Assembly: GCF_022489035.1 (NCBI RefSeq)
Contig: NZ_JAKVTV010000003.1
Span: 547,646-611,645 of the forward strand
Direction of reading: 5' to 3'
DNA length: 64,000 bases
Origin: Christiangramia lutea
GTDB taxonomy: Bacteria; Bacteroidota; Bacteroidia; Flavobacteriales; Flavobacteriaceae
The position numbers and the translations under genes are program-made. The notes beneath the pieces are model-generated. The model was not told the origin of the DNA. It saw only the letters and a program-made list of their open reading frames with translations, and did not search any database. Shown here piece after piece: positions 36,769 to 45,794 of this stretch; position 1 is the first letter of the stretch; every line of letters begins with the position of its first letter.

Positions 36769-36776
36769 CAAATATA
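36769..36776 (-). promoter_or_regulatory. -7 box TATATTTG; decides the GTG start of the copper operon
   Basis: Perfect TAnnTTTG on the minus strand with a TTG 23 bases upstream (36800-36802). It ends five bases before the GTG, which implies a leaderless or nearly leaderless mRNA. Confidence 0.65.
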
Positions 36777-36958
36777 CGGACAGCCATTTAATTCCCACTC
36801 AAAAAAAATGTGATTTTAAGATCTTGCCTGAAACTATCACGGGTTATATTGGGTGTATTTAAAGTTGGTCTTCTTAAATGTTTATTAAGGTTTAAGTGGC
36901 CCTGGCTTTCTTCAAAAGTGTTTTATTATTTTCCCGGAAAACCGATCAATAATATTCG

Positions 36959-38200
36959 ATGGCAGAAGATAAGTTAAAAAGGACCTTAGGTTTCTGGGAC
37001 ATTCTTATGTTTGGAGTAGGAGGAATTGTTGGAGCCGGCATTTATGCGATAATAGGCCAGGCAGCAGGACTAAGTGGCAATATGTTATGGTTAAGCTTTG
37101 CAATAGCGGCTATAGTTGCTTTACTCACCGGACTTTCCTATGCAGAATTTGTAAGCAGGTTTCCAGATGCAGGTGGTAGTTTTGAATATATTAAACAGGG
37201 TATAGGAGAAAAAACCGCCTTGTTTCTATCCATTTTTATGACTTTTACAGGGATAGTTGCTCCCGCCGCCATTGCGATTAGTTTTGCTGAATATTTGAGC
37301 AGGTTAATTGAAGTGCCTAACTGGATAGCGATTATAGGAATTGTTATTCTGATGGCACTTTTTAATATTGTAGGATCAAAATATAGTTCTTATTACAATA
37401 CCGTGGCGACCATTATTACCCTCGCGGGGCTTGGGATAGTGATAGGATTCTGTGTTCCGGACTGGGGAAGCGTTGCTTTTTTCGAAATGGGCGAGCAGGG
37501 AATGACAGGTATACTGGCCGGATCTGCATTGATCTTTTTCAGCTATGTCGGTTTCGAAGATCTGGTTAAAGTAGCAGAAGAAACTAAAGATCCTAAAAAA
37601 GTACTGCCCAAAGGCGTTTTAATTAGTGGAGTTATCGTGCTTATACTCTATGTTTTGATTGCCATAAGTGCAGTGAGTACTTTTGAAGCCGGTGAACTGG
37701 CTCAGAAAGAAGGTCCGCTTGCGGCAGTAATAAAATCTCAATGGGGAGCGATTGGTGGAACCATCCTGGTAATCGTTGCACTTTTTGCTACCAGTAAAAC
37801 AATCTTAAGCAATATACTGGGTACCTCGAGACTTCTTTATGATGTGTCCCGGGACAGCGAAATACCCTGGCTGAAGAAATTTACGACCCTCAAAGGAATT
37901 GGTGAAAACACACCAAATTATGCAATTATCGCGATAGCCATAGTGACCATAGGCTTCGGACTGATAGGCAATTTAAAAGTTGTAGCATCTATCAGTAATA
38001 TTTTTGTTTTTACAGTCTTCGGAGTGGTGAATGTTGCTTTACTGCGCTACCGAATGAGGAACAGGGAGGAAAACGATAAAAAGGTTTTCAGAATTCCCAT
38101 GAATGTCAATAATATCCCCATACCTACTGTTTTGGCCCTTTTAACAATAGTCTTACTTTTTGGATTTAATATTTATAATCTGGTTGAAGGCAATGCTTAG
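36959..38200 (+). CDS. APC-superfamily amino acid/polyamine permease
   Basis: A 413-residue inner membrane carrier with about 12 predicted helices. The first helix has the APC substrate motif GVGGIVGAGIYAIIG, the second segment SYAEFVSRFPDAGGSFEYIK is typical for the family, and FFSYVGFEDLVKVAEETKDP marks helix 6 and the following loop. The substrate is probably an amino acid; the closest well-known shapes are cationic and broad-range amino acid carriers, but the sequence alone does not decide. It is divergent from the copper operon with 195 bases between the starts, and appears to stand alone. Confidence 0.85.
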   Translation: MAEDKLKRTLGFWDILMFGVGGIVGAGIYAIIGQAAGLSGNMLWLSFAIAAIVALLTGLSYAEFVSRFPDAGGSFEYIKQGIGEKTALFLSIFMTFTGIVAPAAIAISFAEYLSRLIEVPNWIAIIGIVILMALFNIVGSKYSSYYNTVATIITLAGLGIVIGFCVPDWGSVAFFEMGEQGMTGILAGSALIFFSYVGFEDLVKVAEETKDPKKVLPKGVLISGVIVLILYVLIAISAVSTFEAGELAQKEGPLAAVIKSQWGAIGGTILVIVALFATSKTILSNILGTSRLLYDVSRDSEIPWLKKFTTLKGIGENTPNYAIIAIAIVTIGFGLIGNLKVVASISNIFVFTVFGVVNVALLRYRMRNREENDKKVFRIPMNVNNIPIPTVLALLTIVLLFGFNIYNLVEGNA

Positions 38201-38693
38201 TTTAGCATATTTTGCAATGGGATTCGAATTGATCAATTCAATTTTCATAATTGAAGTTTTTATTCTTTGCTACCGAATTTTTCAGACCCCGAAAATACTG
38301 GGCTTAGCGAAAAATGAAGTGTAATCCAGATACATGGTCACTTTAGCATATTGAAAATAAGTTATAAAATATTATCAAATATTAATCTTTAGTGAATTCA
38401 CCGGTTATTTCTCCAGTGCATAAAATCATATAGGATAGGTGATATTTCGCTTTATCAATAGCCTTGGATGGTTCTTTTTCGACCAGTAACCGTTAGGAGG
38501 AATGGATATTTAATTTCGATCACATATTCCTTTAAACTGTTTTAAAAAACCATTTATTTTTGAGCAAAATAGGTAAGGGGATGGTCCCAAACCAGCGAAT
38601 ATAGCGTCTCTTTGATAAAATTATTTTTTGATGTATAGTTGATGAATTAAAAATGAAAATTTACTACTTTCATCACCTTCAAATCTAATTTCA
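38201..38693. other. Intergenic region without recognisable content
   Basis: 493 A+T-rich bases. I see no gene, RNA, hairpin terminator or promoter box that I can support. Confidence 0.5.
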
Positions 38694-39728
38694 ATGAAAT
38701 TTAACTTAAGGAGACTTTCCGTTATCTTTTTATCCTGTTTTACTTTATTTTCCTGCTCCACCAATTCTGATCCAACCCCCGAGAAAGAGGATTCAGGAGA
38801 AACTATTGTCCAGGATAACTACCAGTATGTAGCCCTTAGAAATGACGGTAGATTGTTTACTATAGGTGATCAAACTGGAGTTGTAGAGGACGCCGGAAGG
38901 ATTTCAGGTCTGGAGTTCAATACAATATTCAATACTGTTACATCCTCTTCAGAAAATACTTATATCTATGAAGCCTGGTTTGATCCACCACAGCCAAGAT
39001 TATTTATTCGTAATCGTACCAGCGGTAATAGCCAGATGGTTGAATTAGAATTTCCTGATGAGTTTGGGAATGTTCCTGGTTTTATGTCATTAGACTGGGA
39101 TCCAAGTCAGGGAAATCTGCTAGGTATAATTAGAGAGGAATTTGATATTCCATCACTGGATAAACCAGTTAAGATTGCCAGAATACATCCTGATACTTAT
39201 GAAATACAGGTTTTGGAAAATCTGGATTTAAATAGCCTGGGCTATAGAAATGTATTCTCTTCTCAACTGATAGGTCAAAAACTCTATGTAAGTGCTTCAA
39301 AGAATTCTGAATTGATCGATGCTGACCTATTGGAAATAGATCTTGCAGTAAAAACCTTAAAGGTATTATCACAAGAGAGTATAAACACCGGATTATTAAA
39401 CCTGGGAAGAATTCCTGAAACTAATTCCTTATTGGGTTTTGCTCCTCAGTTGAACACGGGTTACTCCGGTGCGGTTAAGCCATACATTTATGATATCGAA
39501 AATGAGCAATTAGATCTATTGGAAGCTGTTCCCCGTATTTCAGGAATACATTTTGCCCATAAAACCTTTGTCAATCTGCACTCAGGCGAAATGGTTGCTC
39601 TAATAGGGAAGGAGGGATATAATCTATTCAAGTATGATCATAGTATCAATGATTTTGAAATTACTCCAATACCTAATCCAGATGATCTTTCTACTATGAT
39701 CGTTATTATTGACGTAATTAAACTATAG
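38694..39728 (+). CDS. Hypothetical lipoprotein, possibly a beta-propeller
   Basis: A 344-residue lipoprotein (lipobox LFSC, Cys21, followed by Ser/Thr/Asp/Glu-rich linker to about 45). The body has repeated beta blades of similar form: YQYVALRNDGRLFTIG, FMSLDWDPSQGNLLGI, VKIARIHPDTYEIQVL, LLEIDLAVKTLKVL, PYIYDIENEQLDLLE, GEMVALIGKEGYNLFKYD. This suggests a six- or seven-bladed propeller. I do not recognise a family. Neighbours give no clear hint, and it appears to be a single-gene unit flanked by long A+T-rich stretches. Confidence 0.75.
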   Translation: MKFNLRRLSVIFLSCFTLFSCSTNSDPTPEKEDSGETIVQDNYQYVALRNDGRLFTIGDQTGVVEDAGRISGLEFNTIFNTVTSSSENTYIYEAWFDPPQPRLFIRNRTSGNSQMVELEFPDEFGNVPGFMSLDWDPSQGNLLGIIREEFDIPSLDKPVKIARIHPDTYEIQVLENLDLNSLGYRNVFSSQLIGQKLYVSASKNSELIDADLLEIDLAVKTLKVLSQESINTGLLNLGRIPETNSLLGFAPQLNTGYSGAVKPYIYDIENEQLDLLEAVPRISGIHFAHKTFVNLHSGEMVALIGKEGYNLFKYDHSINDFEITPIPNPDDLSTMIVIIDVIKL

Positions 39729-40090
39729 AATATTACATAGAGCTAAAAAGGTCAAATTCTCCTGGGTAGATAGCTAATTGAAAGTTAAATTCAAATTTCC
39801 AAATATCCGATAATAGAAGGGATCTAATCATTCAGCTTTAAATAATCTGAGAATTAATTTTTTTTGGTGCTGAAAATTCAATAATTAAATGACTGTTAAT
39901 CATTTTAATATATAATTCCTTAATTGTTCTGAAGCAATAGATACAATATTTTGTATTTAATTTTTCAAAATAGACAGAACAATAAATTCTTACTGAAAAA
40001 AGGTTTTAAATTTCTAGATTTAGAAACTAAATAAATGCCTTTCAGCTTAAATCTTTGATTTATCAGTATTTTACTTCTTTATCTTCAATT
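39729..40090. other. A+T-rich intergenic region upstream of the Crp-family gene
   Basis: 362 bases with no gene. The only structure noted is the inverted repeat at 39941-39956. Confidence 0.5.
39941..39956. promoter_or_regulatory. Palindrome ATACAA-N4-TTGTAT
   Basis: Perfect 6-bp arms around TATT, about 135 bases before the Crp-family start. The size suits a dimeric regulator. It could also be chance in A+T-rich DNA. Confidence 0.3.
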
Positions 40091-40672
40091 ATGTATCAAA
40101 TTAGTTTAGCCAATTTTTTGGAATCACATCTGAATATAGATAAAGAAGTTATTAAAACACTTGTAAATAGTTGTACCGTTAAGGAGTATCAAAAAGGGGA
40201 AGTTCTACTTCAACAAAATGACTTTTGTGAACACACATTTTTTGTTGAAAAAGGACTTTTAAGGCAATATTACCTAAACGAAGAAGGAAAAGAGCATACG
40301 ATACTTTTTGCTTCGGAAAGCTGGTATCTTTCAGACCGGGAAAGCCTTTATTTCAATAGGCCCGCTAGATATATTATAGAAGCAATGGAAAATACAAGGG
40401 TGATGATGTTGGGTGAAGCATTTCTTCAAAAACTATCTGAGAACATTCCTGATTTCACCGATTTTAATAATAGACTATTGCATAATCATATAAGACATTT
40501 ACAGAGGAGAATCGAACTTTTACTCAGCGCAGATGCAGAAAAGCGATATATTGAATTTATCAATACCTATCCCAAAATGCTTCCCAGGATACCTCAGGCG
40601 GTTTTAGCTTCTTATTTGGGTATAACTCCTGAGAGTTTAAGCCGTATAAGAAGTAAAATAGCTTCAAAATAA
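40091..40672 (+). CDS. Crp/Fnr-family transcription regulator
   Basis: A 193-residue cytosolic regulator, started at the ATG at 40091; an in-frame upstream start at 40055 would add 12 unlikely residues. The cyclic-nucleotide-binding-type domain (about 10-125) shows YQKGEVLLQQNDFCEHTFFV and GLLRQYYLNEEGKEHTILF, where the Gly-Glu-x6-RxS phosphate cassette for cAMP is not conserved, so cAMP binding is unlikely. The C-terminal helix-turn-helix is VLASYLGITPESLSRIRSKI. It is 82 bases from the pirin gene in the same direction and may regulate it and the following DUF1254 and DUF3604 genes; this is inferred. Confidence 0.88.
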   Translation: MYQISLANFLESHLNIDKEVIKTLVNSCTVKEYQKGEVLLQQNDFCEHTFFVEKGLLRQYYLNEEGKEHTILFASESWYLSDRESLYFNRPARYIIEAMENTRVMMLGEAFLQKLSENIPDFTDFNNRLLHNHIRHLQRRIELLLSADAEKRYIEFINTYPKMLPRIPQAVLASYLGITPESLSRIRSKIASK

Positions 40673-40754
40673 AGTAAGTCTGATTTCTTATCATAGATCA
40701 ATTATCATTTATGCTTATCGTCATAATTTTACTGTAAATATAAAAGATAAACAT

Positions 40755-41627
40755 ATGGACAGATCAGTTGAGTTAGTAGCATCGCCCAGAGCACCACATT
40801 TCGTTGGCGATGGCTTTAGAGTGCATAATTTTATTCCTAGTGGATTCAGGTTGGATATGCAAAGAATGGATCCATTCATATTAATGGATTATAATTCCAA
40901 ATATTATTTCGAACCATCAGATAAACCCAGAGGAGTTGGTGTTCATCCCCATAGAGGATTTGAGACAGTAACTATTGCCTATAAGGGAAGAGTGGCTCAT
41001 CATGATAGTAGTGGAGGGGGAGGTATCATTGGTGAAGGTGATGTGCAATGGATGACCGCTGCCAGTGGAGTTTTGCATAAGGAATACCACGAAGAGGAAT
41101 GGAGTAAAGCAGGTGGTGAATTTCAAATGGTACAGCTTTGGGTAAACTTACCAAAGAAGTATAAGATGAGTGCTCCAAAATATCAGGCAATAAAATACGA
41201 GAATATTCGAAGAGTAAGTCTACCTGACAACGGAGGACAAATCGAGGTGATTGCTGGAGAATATCAAAATGGTAAAGGGGTAGCATCTACGTTTTCGCCA
41301 ATTCATATGTATAATGCCAGACTTAAGAAAGGAGGGAAAGCTAAATTTAATTTTCCTTCAAATTATAATACCGTTTTATTGGTTTTAGAAGGCAGCATCT
41401 CTATTAATGAAACAGAAAAAGTTGCTACTGACCATTTAGCTTTGATGACAAATGATGGAGAATCCTTTGAAGTTAGGGCGGAAGAAAATGCTTTAGTTTT
41501 AGTTCTTAGCGGTGAGCCTTTGAATGAGCCTATAGTGGCGCAAGGTCCTTTTGTAATGAATACAAAGCAAGAGCTTCTACAGGCATTTAATGACTTTAAA
41601 GAAGGTAAATTTGGAAGTTTGGTCTAA
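40755..41627 (+). CDS. Pirin-family cupin protein
   Basis: A 290-residue double-cupin protein. The N-terminal cupin has the pirin signature HPHRGFETVTIAYKGRVAHH and the downstream GDVQWMTAASGVLHKEYHEE, which supply the three His and one Glu that bind Fe(II). The C-terminal cupin (about 170-285) is degenerate, as usual (KFNFPSNYNTVLLVLEGSIS). Pirins act as redox-sensing cofactors or as quercetin dioxygenases; the role here is unknown. It follows the Crp-family gene by 82 bases, and the pair may be an operon. Confidence 0.92.
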   Translation: MDRSVELVASPRAPHFVGDGFRVHNFIPSGFRLDMQRMDPFILMDYNSKYYFEPSDKPRGVGVHPHRGFETVTIAYKGRVAHHDSSGGGGIIGEGDVQWMTAASGVLHKEYHEEEWSKAGGEFQMVQLWVNLPKKYKMSAPKYQAIKYENIRRVSLPDNGGQIEVIAGEYQNGKGVASTFSPIHMYNARLKKGGKAKFNFPSNYNTVLLVLEGSISINETEKVATDHLALMTNDGESFEVRAEENALVLVLSGEPLNEPIVAQGPFVMNTKQELLQAFNDFKEGKFGSLV

Positions 41628-42030
41628 TTTATTCATAAGTAAATTTTCATCGATTTTAACCACCAGGTTGTTTGACACAAAATACCGGTTAGATTTAAAT
41701 AGTAATCTTCCGGTAGTTTAGGTTAATGCAAGACCTTTAATTTTTCAAATAGAGAGCATTATTGATAAACTTTTCAACCTTTATAATTAAAAACTAATCC
41801 TTAGTTAAAATCAAACGCTTCTTTTCTTTAAATAAATGTAACGATCTGTTTAACAAACGTTTATAATTACAATAACAGGAAATTAATTATCTTAAATATT
41901 CCCGAGCTCAACGGCTCTGTAAAGTTACAATTTATAATAAACCTCCCGAAAGAGAATCTCAATTAGACTATATATCACATGGCAAAGTGGATTGGGAATT
42001 GAAATTTAGTAATTAAAGAAAACACTAATT
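41628..42030. other. Intergenic region carrying a shared upstream motif
   Basis: 403 bases with no gene. It contains the motif at 41846-41895, also found before the DUF3604 gene. Confidence 0.5.
41846..41895 (+). promoter_or_regulatory. Shared regulatory motif, copy 1
   Basis: CTGTTTAA-N5-GTTTAT-N22-TTATCTTAA. The two GTTTA(A/T) units are direct repeats 11 bp apart, and TATCTTAA may serve as a -7-like element. The same layout and spacing occurs at 43690-43739. It lies 135 bases before the DUF1254 start. Confidence 0.55.
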
Positions 42031-43482
42031 ATGTATGCAAATAAATTGATTTACTCGGTTTGTGCAATTTTAATTCTTAGTTCTAGCTTACATGCCCAAA
42101 AAGTCAAAGACCCCATTGGTGGTCAATCTAACAGGCCTCTTAGTAAAGAAGATTTAGATTATCAATTAAAGTATCAAAGAGCTTTTGAAACTTCACTTTG
42201 GGCAATGCCGGCTGTAGCCATTTATAAATTAAGAACGGCCGCATTTACTCCTGAAATTGGATTGGATAATAATATTATAGCTGCAAGTCTTTCCTTGGCA
42301 GGGCCAAGTAAAGAGTTATTAACAGCCAATAGCTCCACCTCTTATATCACTGCCTTCACCGATTTAAGTAAGGGGCCGGTGGTTTTAAGTATCCCTTCTT
42401 CAAATGAGGAAGGAAAATTATATGGCCAGGTGGTAGATCATTGGCAAAGAACAATAGCAGATGTTGGGCCATCCGGCCTAGACCAGGGAAAGGGTGGAAA
42501 CTATATTTTCACACCTCCAGGCTATGAAAAGGATGTTCCTGAAGAATATCTGCATGTATCTTCACCAAGCTATCGAATAGCATTTGTATTTCGTTCTATA
42601 CGTCTAAAGGATAAAACAGAAGAAGATGCCTATAATTATGCAAAAAAATTAAAAATGTATTATCTCAAGGATGGTGCACCCAACCAACAGCAGTTTGAAG
42701 ATGCTGAAGATAATCGGTATTCTACTTTGCCTGTTTACGATTACACTTATTTCAGGGATGTTCACGAAATATTTTCTTTGGAAAATGTAGAGGAAGGTGA
42801 TAAGCATATGACGGGAATGTTGGAATACCTGGGAATTAAAAAAGGGAAGCCTTTCAATCCCGATACAAAAACTATAGAAGCAATGAACAATGCCATGGGA
42901 GATTTATATATCCATATCCAGGAACAATGGTAAAAGGAAGCTTTTGAAGCTAGGCTTTGGAAAGACCGATATTACACTTCCCTTATGTTGGCAGATGACA
43001 ACAGGACATTTTCTTTTGATTATGGAAGCTATATTGATATAGATGCCCGAGGCGCACTTTGGGCATCAGCCACCTTACTTCCAAGTGTTGTGTCCAATCG
43101 TCCAGCAACAGAGTATTTGGCTTCTATAGCAGATGAGAATGGAAATCCTTTGTTACCAGGTAAAGATTATAAAGTGACGGTTCCACCTAACATGCCAATT
43201 CAACAATTTTGGGCACTTACTGTTTATGATAGGGCAACATTTGCTTTAATTTACAACGAATTAAATCGTACCACTTTATCTTCTTACGATTTGAATAAAA
43301 TGAAAAAGAATAATGATGGTAGTGTAACAATATACGTTGGATCAAAGGCACCTAAAGGCCTAGAAACCAACTGGATTCCTACGGAGGGTAAAAAGCCTTT
43401 ACCTACATTCCGTTTTTATGGCCCGACAGAAAGTTTATACGATGGTAGTTTCAAAATGCCCGATTTTAAAATGGTTAAGTAA
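42031..43482 (+). pseudogene. DUF1254/DUF1214 protein gene split by an in-frame TAA
   Basis: One frame encodes an exported protein of about 483 codons, broken once by TAA at 42931-42933. The first part (300 residues) has a signal peptide (VCAILILSSSLHAQ) and the DUF1254 domain (SLWAMPAVAIYKLRTAAF, GPVVLSIPSSNEEGKLYGQV, GGNYIFTPPGYEKDVPEEYL). After the stop the same frame continues KEAFEARLWKDRYYTS and the DUF1214 domain (GALWASATLLPSVVSNRPAT, FWALTVYDRATFALIYNELN, FRFYGPTESLYDGSFKMPDF). Everything but the stop looks intact, so it is a recent nonsense mutation, a sequencing error or a read-through case. DUF1254/DUF1214 proteins are periplasmic and of unknown activity. Confidence 0.85.
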
Positions 43483-43795
43483 ATGATAAAAATCAAATAG
43501 GAGACTAATATATTTTCTGAAAAGAGTGAACATAAAGTATGATAGGAAGTAGGTTTTAACTGTATTTAAGATAGTACTATTAAAGTTTACCAGTTATATA
43601 TTCCCTTCTTCCGAAAATGGAGATAATTTGAAAATTTATCTTGAAGTCAACATAGATAAAATAGAAATCTATGGGCGTTTTGTAAAATTCTGTTTAATAA
43701 TTGTTTATGTGCTTTATAGGAAGAATTTAGTTATCTTAATCATTGCCTTATATCTACGTGAATTTGCTTTTAAAAATTAATTTAAAATTCCCGTT
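43483..43795. other. Intergenic region carrying the second motif copy
   Basis: 313 bases with no gene. It contains the motif at 43690-43739, 57 bases before the DUF3604 start. Confidence 0.5.
43690..43739 (+). promoter_or_regulatory. Shared regulatory motif, copy 2
   Basis: Same CTGTTTAA-N5-GTTTAT-N22-TTATCTTAA layout as at 41846-41895. Sequence between the blocks differs, which suggests that only the blocks are under selection. Confidence 0.55.
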
Positions 43796-45691
43796 ATGAA
43801 AAAATGCAAATTCATTTTCACAAGTTTGTGGATTATAGTATTTCGTCTGGCTGGTTTTTCTCAAGATACTCCCGCTCCAAATACTAAGAATATTCAATAT
43901 TCGCCATATCCAGCAGAAGATTTTCCGAATCAGGTTTTTTATGGAGACACACATCTTCATACAAGTTACTCTACAGATGCCGGAATGATTGGTGCTGTTT
44001 TAACACCTGAAGATGCTTACAATTTTGCCTTAGGAAAAGAAGTAAAAACCAATACCGGTCTAAAAGCTCGTTTAAGTCGTCCTCTTGATTTTCTGGTGGT
44101 TGCAGACCATGCTGAGAATTTGGGACTGGCACCTGCAATAGCGGCTTCTGATCCAATTCTTCTTTCTAATGATTGGGGAAAGAAAGTTCACGACCTGGTG
44201 AAATCAGGACTTGATGGAGCGGCAGAAGCCTACGATAATTGGCTTGTAAAATTAGGTGAAAGGGATGATCCTCTTGAGGATAAGCCTGAATTCATGGAGA
44301 CCTATTGGAAAAAGGTAATTGAGGCTGCTGAAAAATATAACCAGCCGGGAACCTTTACCGCATTCATTGGATATGAGTGGACGTCAAGTCCAGAAGGAAA
44401 TAATCTGCATAGGAATATCATATTTCGAGACGGAGGTGATAAAGCAATTCAGGTATTACCATTTTCACAATATGATAGCTTTAATCCAGAAGATCTTTGG
44501 GATTGGATGCGTAGTTATGAGCAAAAGACAGGAGGAAAGCTATTAGCTATTCCACATAATGGGAATCTTTCAAATGGATTGATGTTTGACGATAAAACAT
44601 TTACCGGAGAACCGATTACAAAGGAATATGCAGAGCGCCGTATGAAAAGAGAACCTGTCTACGAGGTCACGCAGATGAAAGGGGATGGGGAGGCACACCC
44701 GGCATTATCGCCTAATGATGAATTTGCTGATTATGAAACATGGGACAACGGAAGTTTTGGACCAAATCCTAAAACAGAGGACATGCTTCCTCGTGAATAT
44801 GCACGTGAGGCCTGGAAGAGAGGTTTAGCTTACGAAGAGGAAATTGAGATCAATCCTTTTAAGTTCGGTATTATTGGTTCTACAGATGCACATACTGGAC
44901 TTGCTTCCACTGAGGAAGACAATTATTTTGGAAAAGTTGCTAGCCTGGAACCCTCCTCAGACCCAATTCGTTTTGAAGAAGTGATTGCTGGGAGGTTTTC
45001 ACCAAAGGGTTCTCAAACTTATGCTCGCCAGATAGCTTCAGCAGGGCTAGCTGGAGTCTGGGCTCGGGAAAATACACGGGAATCTCTCTTTGACGCATTT
45101 GCAAGGAAAGAGGTGTTTGCCACTACCGGGACACGAATTCGTGTGCGAGTATTTGGCAGTTTTGACTTTAAAGAAGATGATCTCAATCGTTCAGATTTTG
45201 CTAAATATGCATATCAAATCGGAGTTCCCATGGGCGGAGATCTAAAAAAAACGGGTTCAGGTAAGTCTCCATCGTTTTTAATAAAAGCACTCAGGGATCC
45301 AATCGGTGCAAATCTTGACAGAATCCAGATCGTCAAGGGCTGGTTGGATAATTCTGGAAAAACCCGGGAAAAGGTCTATGACGTGGTGGTTTCCGGAAAT
45401 CGGGTAATTGGCGGTGATGGAATTGCCAGGGAAAAGGTAGGTAATACTGTAAACATAGAACATGCAACCTATGACAACTCAATTGGTGCTCCCCTACTGG
45501 AAGGTTATTGGGTGGATCCTGATTTTGATTCAAACCTAAGGGCTTTTTATTATGTGAGAGTATTAGAAATTCCAACTCCTAGATGGACAACCATAGACGC
45601 GAAGATATTTGGTGTAGAAAGACCGAAGGATGTTCCAGTTAGCATTCAAGAGAGAGCTTATACCAGTCCTATTTGGTATAATCCCGAGTAA
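43796..45691 (+). CDS. DUF3604 protein, PHP-like exported metal-dependent enzyme
   Basis: A 631-residue exported protein with a signal peptide (FTSLWIIVFRLAGFSQ). The DUF3604 domain covers nearly all of it. The N-terminal motif FYGDTHLHTSYSTDAG (HxH) and DFLVVADHAENLG are PHP-like metal sites; further conserved-looking residues lie in FIGYEWTSSPEGNNLHRNII, AIPHNGNLSNG, FGIIGSTDAHTGLAS and GVWARENTRESLFDAFARKE. PHP-type chemistry suggests phosphoester or related hydrolysis, but no member is well characterised that I can name. It shares an upstream motif with the DUF1254/DUF1214 gene, so the two are probably regulated together. Confidence 0.9.
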   Translation: MKKCKFIFTSLWIIVFRLAGFSQDTPAPNTKNIQYSPYPAEDFPNQVFYGDTHLHTSYSTDAGMIGAVLTPEDAYNFALGKEVKTNTGLKARLSRPLDFLVVADHAENLGLAPAIAASDPILLSNDWGKKVHDLVKSGLDGAAEAYDNWLVKLGERDDPLEDKPEFMETYWKKVIEAAEKYNQPGTFTAFIGYEWTSSPEGNNLHRNIIFRDGGDKAIQVLPFSQYDSFNPEDLWDWMRSYEQKTGGKLLAIPHNGNLSNGLMFDDKTFTGEPITKEYAERRMKREPVYEVTQMKGDGEAHPALSPNDEFADYETWDNGSFGPNPKTEDMLPREYAREAWKRGLAYEEEIEINPFKFGIIGSTDAHTGLASTEEDNYFGKVASLEPSSDPIRFEEVIAGRFSPKGSQTYARQIASAGLAGVWARENTRESLFDAFARKEVFATTGTRIRVRVFGSFDFKEDDLNRSDFAKYAYQIGVPMGGDLKKTGSGKSPSFLIKALRDPIGANLDRIQIVKGWLDNSGKTREKVYDVVVSGNRVIGGDGIAREKVGNTVNIEHATYDNSIGAPLLEGYWVDPDFDSNLRAFYYVRVLEIPTPRWTTIDAKIFGVERPKDVPVSIQERAYTSPIWYNPE

Positions 45692-45794
45692 TAAATTAAA
45701 ATGTGAAATCTTTTTACAATAAAAACTCAAAAAATAAGATTACGTTTTAAAACCTAAATATAATTGCGATTTAGTTGATTTGCTTTTTGTTGGT

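Noticed and set aside
38201..38693. A possible small gene or RNA in the long gap after the permease
   Set aside because: Only short A+T-rich frames without start signals or recognisable residues; no stable hairpin seen.
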